From: Tubiluchus corallicola
Taxonomy: Eukaryota > Priapulida > Priapulimorpha > Priapulimorphida > Tubiluchidae
Direction of reading: 5' to 3'
Assembly (NCBI GenBank): GCA_030141605.1
Contig: JAQGDQ010001549.1
Coordinates: 1-35,075 of the forward strand
Length of the DNA: 35,075 nt
Shown here in pieces: positions 26,612 through 35,075 of this stretch (positions within the stretch are counted from its first letter, which is position 1; every line of letters starts with the position of its first letter). The notes beneath the pieces were generated by a model that saw nothing but the letters and a program-made list of their open reading frames with translations, searched no databases and was not told the DNA's origin. The translations under genes were made by a program, and so were the position numbers.

Positions 26612-29600
26612 CTTAAAAACAAATCTAGAATTAATCTGAAAGCTGACCCGTATATCCCAGCTAAAAATTAAGTAGTCATAGTTTCAAAAAAATGAAACGT
26701 TAAAAAGAAAACAGTTAATCGAAAGCAACTTTAGCGATTTATGACTGCAGTTGAAGTTTTATGAACCTAAGGTCAAGCTAAAGTATATATATATAGCCAA
26801 AACTTAGGCCTGTTTAAGACAATTGATACGTAAAATTGTTCTACGTACTTTATATTGATGAACGCAACTATGTAAAATATCTAAATAACGAAAAAACTAA
26901 GACTCGAGGGTTCTCTGCGCATGCGTGGCATTTAAATCAGTGGCTGCTCTACAACTACAAGTTAGCTTCAACACATTTATAAGTTATAAGCCTAATAATT
27001 TTATGATCAAAATAATTTTAAACATTAAAAGTCAACATAATATAATGAATAAACAAACGGTAATCATCTGTGATTAACTGCTTCTTTTGACAATGTAATA
27101 AACGACAATGGAGAACATAAATGTTCTAAATGTTCTATTTCTATGATTATGTCTATGTCTATGTCCATGTCCATATCTATGTCGCTGCGACGATTGTGTC
27201 ACTTAAACCTCGCTGCTTTTGCTCTATGAAATCTGTGATATTCAAATAATACAATAATAGATCCATTGTTTAGAAATCTGAACAATTTTGCAACTTTTCA
27301 GAAGCTAATACTGTAAGTGACTTCTGCAGAGTGGAGTTAAGACTGGATCAATATGGATCAGCAGAGTTAGGGCGCGGGTCATTCTATGGCAGCTGGGTCA
27401 TGGATATGACTCAAACTGGATCTGAGTTACGGTTTCCGTGGGTCACGTTGGTGGTGCGTTAACTAAAATCGTAAGCAACAATTGCCCCTTTTCCACTCCT
27501 TTAAAGCAAAAGCCATATCTCGCGGGAAGCTGAGCTCATTTTAATATTTGGAGAAAATGTTAGAAAGTTTCAGCAATAAAATTGTGATAAGCATCTCGTG
27601 TAATTAGTAAAATGAATTTAAAGTTGTGATTGCTTCACGGCTTGGCTTGGGTGCGCTCATTTTAGACGAAAAATGGCGTCATTCGATTACCGTGCAATAT
27701 AAACACTTATACAGAATCTTTTATAACTTATAGAGCATAGGAGAGGCACCTACTACGTGCTGGCAAGTTTACATGCGTATGTAAAAGTCAACAAAAATCT
27801 GTAAATTAATTATTACACAATTAATGTTAATTACTTACATATTTTAAGGTGTAATCCTGTAGATTAAAGCAATGCAACCACTTTAAATTTGATCATAATT
27901 GGTCGAATGAGTAATTTTTAGATAAACACAGTTAAACACAACATTAGAATAACGGAACTTCTAAGCAAATTGTAAAAATTTTGCAACGCGACCTTCACCA
28001 CAGTTTGCTTTCAAAGCAATCACGCTGCCCAGCATACACCAGCTTACGTCATTTTTAAACATGCCAGCAGCAACATTCGTTTGGCGGGAAATAAGAAATA
28101 TTTAAATTTCTTTTACATTTTTAAGCAAAGCATTCTTTAAGCAAAATAACCTGCGCACATTTTGTATTGTGATTTCAATATTTTTCATTGTACATTAAAA
28201 TGCAATAAATGTTGTTGATTCTTCCTTTAATCCTTCTATTGCTTGCCGAGCTTTGATGAAAATCGTCATTACCGTCACAGTCATCCTCGTCGCTGCCGTC
28301 GTTGCAGTCGTAATAACCATCACAGGTGACATTGTCACTGACGCACATCATACCGTCAGCACACTTGTGGTAATATTCTAAGCAAGTATATGCACCTAAA
28401 ATAAACAAAAATAGTAAACAAGAGGAAATAGTTTATTTCTAAACATGTACTAATTACCCTTGTTTCAAAGCCATTGTAAACTTGTAATATTCATCAATAA
28501 TTAAGCACATATTTTAATTACTTGTTCTTAATTATTTAATAAAATAATTTGATTAAAGTTTATTTATTCTTGTGGTTAATGCTGCTTGCTGATTATTGTT
28601 GTTTATTGCGTGGCGTGTGAGGTAGCCACGATGGGCAGGGCAAACTATCAAGACTTTATTTAATAAACTACACATTTATTAAATATCAAACACAAGACGG
28701 TAAATATAAGAGGATAGTAATGCCAGCCCTCCGTCTTCAAGTCAGTTCCTAATCTCCCCGAGGTGCGGGCCTCAAAACACTTTTGTTTAACTACCTAATG
28801 CGCCGTGAGCTTCTGCGCATAAGGATTGCATCATCAATCTTTACTTCGAGTCAGCCGGTCGAACATCAGCTGATCACGTGACGACTCACCTAACTAGGTT
28901 TCTACCCACGACGATAGTTTAATCTTGCATCGTCAAACATTTTATAATTTAATCACCAATTTAATCAAAATCATTATTTAACACAGCTTTCCTTTGCTAC
29001 GTGCATTTTAGCCTTTCGCACGCACACGCGCATCAAATTTCTGTTCGCACGCACTCAGCAAATTCACACGCAAGTTTACAATCAACTGGCTTCCTTTCTC
29101 ATGATATCAACCAAAACATAATTAGTGGTACTAATCTCAATAAAACAATGACGTTCTCGAGCCTCACGATGTATGTTTACTAAAGGCTAATACAATTATT
29201 GAAAATTAAGCTTTTTGGATGCCATTAATTCATCAAATTCATCAACAGTTCTTTCACATTTTTTGCTTTAATATTTTATTTTAATAATTTGATTTTGATA
29301 TCCAAAAAAGCCAAAAATTTTGGGGCATAATTTGCCTCTCCTAGGCACCAGCCAGGAGCGAGATGGTCCCCGGGGTTTCTCCCGCTCATTTTTACATCAG
29401 ATTTTAGGCAAGTCTGAATTATTCAACAGTCAAGTGGTCACGATGTATGATTAGTGATCGAAGTTAAGCAATACCAAGACTGTTCAGTAAGTAAATGGCG
29501 ACTACCGCATTCAGTACTCGTATAGGCAGTTTGAATTGCGTACTAAAGTTACTCGACACTAAATAAATCAATATTTTGATTCTAAAATTGCAAAAAACAG

Positions 29601-30505
29601 AAAACTAGCAAAAATAAATTTTTGTAGTAAAAGTTCTATAAATACAAAAGAAAAAATAAATACTTTCGGTGGAATTGAACTCACCGCAGTTTGATTCATC
29701 GCTGGCGTCTTTGCAGTGCTGAAAACCGTCGCATCTGTACGCCGCTAGGTAGCACTGGTGGCCATTGTTACATTTTAAAAATCCATCGTTGCATGAAAAC
29801 GAAGCTTAAAAAAAACAACTAATCGCTTAAATACGTTAAACCTGCATTACTGAAAGTATTTTTAAAAATCACTAATGCTTGTTAATAAATACATGGATGA
29901 CCTATAATTATGGGAGTCATTATCATTGCAACTTGCTAAAAATCCTTTTTCCTTTTTTAATTAATTTCTGTCTGATGTCACAAATCTCCCTTCAATATTT
30001 TTATTTGACTTATAACTGCCGTTTCTGATTCTACATTTGTAATTTATCTAATCGCCAACAGATGGCAGCACCATGCAGCAACTATCCTTTTTTAATTAAT
30101 TGCTGTCTGATGTCACAGATCTTTCTTTAATATTTTTATTTCACTTATCACTGCCATTTCTGATTTTACATTTGTAATTTTTCTAATTGCCAACAGATGG
30201 CAGCACCATGCAGCAACTAGCCAAAGTTGAATTAAATTTTACTTTGCACTGTAGGTATAAATAAACTAAACTCAGCTAAACTAAGCTGTTACTTACTGTA
30301 ATTAGATGCAGATCAAAGAAAGGTTTATTTTCGTGACTTAAATTTGAAATGGTTTTAATTGCCAATTTCTTACCACAGTTCAATTCGTCTGAACTATCAG
30401 TGCAGTCTTTAAAACTGTCACAGACAAAGTCTTCGGGTATGCATTGGACACCAGAACTCTGATCCACACAAGTAAACTCGTTACTCAAGCACTGGCACTC
30501 ACTAA
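26434..30505 (-). CDS. LDLa and thrombospondin type 1 repeat protein, partial
   Basis: Gene-level entry. Four minus-strand exons are supported: LDLa 30505-30374, LDLa 29804-29685, LDLa 28395-28273, and a Thr-rich linker plus TSR 26611-26434. All junctions between them are phase 1 and the LDLa exons are 132, 120 and 123 nt, the symmetrical 1-1 pattern of shuffled extracellular modules. LDLa domains bind calcium and ligands; TSRs bind glycosaminoglycans or protein partners. The protein would therefore be secreted or a cell-surface ectodomain. No signal peptide, start or stop codon was found. LDLa/TSR mixtures occur in SCO-spondin-like, complement-like and matrix proteins, and no orthologue is claimed. 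Confidence 0.85.
26612..28272 (-). other. Intron of the LDLa/TSR gene
   Basis: 1.66 kb without recognised exons. A TATGTC-type hexamer microsatellite is at about 27148-27183. The 27.34-27.44 kb part has several GGATC/GGGTCA motifs of unknown meaning. Confidence 0.6.
28273..28395 (-). CDS. LDLa exon 3
   Basis: The acceptor is TTTTATTTTAG and the donor GTAATG. The module runs CLEYYHKCADGMMCVSDNVT and then CDGYYDCNDGSDEDDC: six Cys in LDLa spacing with the calcium-binding DCxDGSDExxC motif complete. Phase 1 at both ends, 123 nt. The longer open frame to 28175 reads into the intron. Confidence 0.9.
28396..29430 (-). other. Intron, part 1
   Basis: No exon seen. The 28.6-28.9 kb part is GC-richer (GTAGCCACGATGGGCAGGGC, GATCACGTGACG) and may be an old insertion, but no LTR or TIR pair could be shown. 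Confidence 0.5.
29431..29525 (+). pseudogene. Degenerate 5S rRNA-like sequence
   Basis: GATCGAAGTTAAGCAA at 29456-29471 matches the 5S rRNA internal promoter box A region, and GTTCAGTA, AAATGG, GACTACCGC follow at roughly the spacing of GTTAGTA, GGATGG, GTGACCGC in metazoan 5S. The 5' third is poorly conserved and the last part only suggests GTAGGC. It may be a 5S pseudogene or the head of a 5S-derived SINE. Confidence 0.35.
29685..29804 (-). CDS. LDLa exon 2
   Basis: The acceptor is TTTTTTTTAAG and the donor GTGAGT. The module runs FSCNDGFLKCNNGHQCYLAA then YRCDGFQHCKDASDESNC: six Cys and the DxSDE calcium motif, with CKDASDE replacing CxDGSDE. Phase 1 at both ends, 120 nt. Too short to appear as a long open frame because the flanks close quickly. 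Confidence 0.9.
30055..30069 (+). promoter_or_regulatory. CTCF-core-like motif, copy 1
   Basis: CCAACAGATGGCAGC fits the bilaterian CTCF core (CCASYAGRKGGCRSY) at 14 of 15 positions. Each half of the tandem duplication carries one. Function not shown. Confidence 0.3.
30190..30204 (+). promoter_or_regulatory. CTCF-core-like motif, copy 2
   Basis: Identical 15-mer to 30055-30069, exactly 135 bp further, in the second half of the duplication. Confidence 0.3.
30374..30505 (-). CDS. LDLa exon 1 (most N-terminal seen)
   Basis: The acceptor is CATTCTTCCAG and the donor GTAAGA. The module runs CLSNEFTCVDQSSGVQCIPE then DFVCDSFKDCTDSSDELNC, six Cys with DSSDE. An extra Cys precedes it (SECQC). Phase 1 at both ends, 132 nt. 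More exons must lie upstream, at higher coordinates or beyond the window; none was recognised up to 35 kb. Confidence 0.88.
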
Positions 30506-30774
30506 CTGGAAGAATGGCAAAAAATCAATAGTTTTATAGAGAAGTCGTAAAATGGTGTCGTATGGTGGGAAAGTTGCTTCATTGTTGTTTTATTCCAAGC
30601 TCCAGTATTTCATTTGCAAACCGATACTTTCCTTCTTTATGCCTATATTTAATTTATATTGGATTAAAATGCATTATTAGTTAATTAACTAATTATCTAG
30701 TGATTAATTAGTTAAAAGCTCCGAGTTAGTACATAAAGTGAAAACCCGTATTAATAGCTGAATTAATTTATCCT
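30506..30774. other. No gene recognised
   Basis: A short palindromic TTAGTTAATTAACTAA stretch near 30677-30693 is the only structure. Confidence 0.5.
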
Positions 30775-31640
<866 letters not shown>

Positions 31641-32744
31641 AGAAGACTACACTTACCTGATATAAACCTAAACGTAAGAAATAGAAAAATAATCACATCA
31701 CTCTTTAACGAATCCATTTAAGCACTTAAATCGCACGTTACGACATCACGGCAAAATGGTTTATTGTGAGAGTTAATGCTTCAACACTATATTATGAAAT
31801 CACTTTAATCTCTCAAATATCACATGTTTTCTTCTGCAAAACGATTAGAATATGTTCATTAATTCATGGTCTCATTAGTTTAGTGAATTAACTCAATTTC
31901 CCGCGAATATATGCCAACTACGTTTCTGTGAATTTTTCTGACTCACAACACCATAACCCTGCACAGTTTAGATGTCATTTACTAAACACAAAAAAATCTA
32001 TAGTCAACTGTACTTTAAGCTTTATAGCCAGGATGCTGCAGTTGCACATGCGTAGAAACCATTTCTCATTTACTTTTTTCTGCCAAGTAACGAATATGTC
32101 CAGCAGCTATTGGTACTAACAACCCTAGTTACACTCTCAGTGACTGTAAGGTTAAGGTTTAACGTTTTCAAGGTCTGTGGGAGTCATAACAGTGCCCATC
32201 TCTTGCACAGACCTGCACTTTTAGTACATACTAACCCACCTCATTTCAGAATGATGTAAATTTATACTCGAATTTAAACCTCCTCGCGGAAAATAGAGTA
32301 ATTTTGGTGAAAATATGAACTTTTACAAGCCATAGTTACGCCATGGTAAGTCGAATATGACGTAGGAAATAAATCATTCGCCCATAACCGGTCTACTTGT
32401 GTGTGCAATTAAACAGGATTTAGATTCTGCTTTATTCTACGTTTCAACGACCTTGACATTTAACCTAACAACTGCTTTATAGTGTAAATAAAACGGCAAC
32501 GCCATTTTAATTACATTTACTAGCGTATCAGCTGCAGAGCCACTGAAAACTTTAAAGCAAAACCGGACCCCATCTTAAACTGTAGTGCAAAACAATCTAC
32601 TTTTTAAAAATATTGAAAAGAAACATACAATTTTTCAAAAATGACTTACGTGTGAGAATTATTACCATGCAAACACAATTTCACACTCGCGCCACTAGTT
32701 CTTCGCTGTTACATGCATTTCGTCATTCGCTAGTTAGACGGGTA
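31641..32744. other. No gene recognised
   Basis: About 1.1 kb. No exon, TIR or repeat copy was recognised. A GCGCCACTAG motif at 32688 is weakly CTCF-like on the minus strand. Confidence 0.6.
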
Positions 32745-32992
32745 CTAGCGCCTGCATTTCGGAAACGCTTTGCATAAAAAACAGATGGCGTACCTCTCAG
32801 TTCATATGTGTTAGTTTGTGACGAACTGCACACGTTCGACAGCTCATGCGTGAGCACAGTGGTAAACTTGAAATTTGAATTTTTACCTTGAACTTGCTAG
32901 TTTTAGTACAACACACTGAATATCTTACAGTAGCACTGTACTTCAATTTTCGCTTTCCCAAACACGTGCAACACGCTCGCGGAGTAATTTTG
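32745..32992 (-). repeat. Dispersed repeat family C, copy 2
   Basis: Inverted relative to 1875-2117 with the same block order (GCGCCTGCATTTCGG, CGTTCGACAGCTCATGCGTG, AATATCTTACAGTAGCACTG). The minus-strand 76-residue frame over it has no known domain and is ascribed to the repeat. Confidence 0.75.
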
Positions 32993-33424
32993 CTCTTGGA
33001 AATTATGTGAGTTTGTGATGTCATCAATAGTTGGGTTAGGCCACCGTTAATTAAGTTTTTAATCTATTATTTAATTATCAGAAACGCTTCTGCAGTATTA
33101 ATTGCGTTAAAATGTATACTTTTAAATGTTTTAACATATTAAAATATGTCTAAAGTAAAAATTTGTATTAGTATATGGTATAGTACCCTTTCTTCGTTTA
33201 AATTTGTAACTTTAATAAGTCGTCATGTGCATCTGCAGTACACGCTATATTAACACCTCGTCTTAATGATTATCTTTCTTGACTGATTAAACTTATTGGG
33301 TAGATAAATTAACTACGCAAGTTTCAATATCAAATATTTGTAAAACTTACCAAGATGGCAGAAAAGGGAACATTTTGTGGAACGCACATTATCCCTGACG
33401 TGTGAATCCTCTTGTACTTATAAA

Positions 33425-34113
<689 letters not shown>

Positions 34114-34279
34114 GCTATCTATGTAGGCCAATATACCGGATGTTTAATGATAAAGCGGTGCCTATAATAATTATTCTATTAGTTACTTAAAGCTAGATTT
34201 CAGTTACAAGATACTAAACATCAGTGTTTATATCAATGAAATTTTAGAGCTGTACTAAGCTTACGTAATTTTCCCAATA

Positions 34280-34645
34280 TTGCTGGGACCGTTCAGCCCC
34301 GATAAGCATTTTGCTAAACGGTTTCTTGAATTTTATATAGCATGTAAATATAGTAGAAACTCGACAATTAACTTTATAGCCAAACGTACATTACATGATG
34401 TAAACTCAATAATGGGTTTCAACTTGTATAAAATTCTTATAGAAAATAATGTTACCCTAGAAGACTTACTTTCAAACTTTCGTGAACTATCTCGTAAATT
34501 TGTAAAAAGATGCGAGTTCAGTTCCAGGCAACTAGCGACAATAAACTTAGCAAAGGATTGTATAAATTGTATTGAAAGCAAGAATTTTAATTTTTTATCA
34601 AAGTATCAATTGAGAAAGATGTTAGAATATGTGGTATCGTTTTAA
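34280..34645 (+). pseudogene. Probable LINE C-terminal fragment
   Basis: A 121-residue frame reads KHFAKRFLEFYIACKYSRNS, then NFIAKRTLHDVNSIMGFNLY, NVTLEDLL, and ends FNFLSKYQLRKMLEYVVSF. This resembles the RFLxFxxxCxxSxNxxVxFxAxxAL...SxMGxNLxxL tail of some non-LTR retrotransposon proteins, ending in an amphipathic helix. No catalytic motif is present and the ATG-less start suggests a 5'-truncated copy. It could also be an unknown short gene. Confidence 0.35.
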
Positions 34646-34679
34646 ATTAATTGCTTTGTATGTAAATAATATTCGTGCA

Positions 34680-34770
34680 TGTTGTTGTTGTTGTTGTTGT
34701 CGTCGTCGTCGTCGTCGTCCTCGTCGTCGTCGTCGTTGTTGCCGTTGTTTTTGTTGTTGTTGTTGTTAGT
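34680..34770. repeat. TTG/TCG trinucleotide repeat
   Basis: Blocks of TTG, then TCG with one TCC, then TTG again, just after the preceding ORF. Confidence 0.93.
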
Positions 34771-34872
34771 GTTTAATATAAATTTTCACTTTTACTACCA
34801 GCCTACTAATTTCTTTTAATTGAACCACTTATGTAACTTATCTGTACACGTATGTTCGAAAATAAATTATGT

Positions 34873-34916
34873 TAATAATAATAATAATAATAATAATAGT
34901 AGTAGTAGTAGTAGTA

Positions 34917-35003
<87 letters not shown>

Positions 35004-35051
35004 TAACAGTAATAATAATAATAATAATAACAACAACAACAATAATAATAA
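34873..35051. repeat. AAT/AGT/AAC microsatellite
   Basis: Long AAT run with an AGT block at about 34899-34919 and an AAC block at about 35030-35041, ending with AATAAATAAAGC. Confidence 0.97.
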
Positions 35052-35075
35052 ATAAAGCTTAAAAATATATACCTT

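Larger units (their letters stand above)
29951..30220. repeat. 135-bp tandem duplication in an LDLa intron
   Basis: CCTTTTTTAATTAATT starts at 29951 and again at 30086. Both halves share CTGTCTGATGTCACA, AATATTTTTATTT, TTTCTGATT and end CCAACAGATGGCAGCACCAT. A few substitutions separate the copies. Confidence 0.9.

Noticed and set aside
28600-28900. Possible solo LTR in an LDLa intron
   Set aside because: GC-richer sequence with TTTATT signals, but no TG..CA ends with target duplication and no second copy.

Overview
The window is AT-rich nuclear DNA from an invertebrate animal. It has intron-split genes with GT-AG splice sites, families found in most animals (ABCC transporter, GT49 glucuronyltransferase, LDL-receptor class A and thrombospondin type 1 modules), CR1/L2-like LINE relics, many short non-autonomous DNA transposons and long tri- and dinucleotide repeats. 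Sequence alone does not settle the phylum.

Layout. (1) 1-7.6 kb, plus strand: six exons of an ABCC1/MRP1-like transporter covering the end of linker L0 and most of the first transmembrane domain. The N-terminal TMD0 lies before the window; the rest of TMD1, NBD1, TMD2 and NBD2 were not found after exon 6. All five introns hold repeat relics, and exon 5 sits between two MITEs. (2) 7.6-17 kb: no intact gene. It holds a piggyBac-like MITE, a Tigger/pogo-like element, a 44-bp tandem array, a dispersed repeat interrupted by a hAT-like MITE with an 8-bp target duplication, a broken THAP-domain remnant and a frameshifted LINE reverse transcriptase fragment. (3) 17.0-20.6 kb, minus strand: a complete two-exon B4GAT1-like gene (GT49, 433 aa), a type II membrane enzyme of the dystroglycan-type glycan pathway; its intron carries a repeat whose other copy is in the ABCC gene. 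(4) 20.7-26.3 kb: mostly non-coding, with an ATC microsatellite, a small MITE, and a LINE whose reverse transcriptase ORF is interrupted by an array of about 17 units of 38 bp that appears to have grown from the ORF itself. (5) 26.4-30.5 kb, minus strand: part of a secreted or cell-surface multidomain protein, three phase-1 LDLa exons followed by a Thr-rich linker and a thrombospondin type 1 repeat. (6) 30.7-35 kb: a CT-rich array with a 398-bp internal duplication, a third copy of the dispersed repeat, a probable LINE C-terminal fragment and AAT/AGT/AAC microsatellites.

The three genes show no operon-like relation. What stands out is mobile-element archaeology: nested insertions with an alignable empty site, repeats shared between introns of different genes, and a minisatellite grown from LINE coding sequence.
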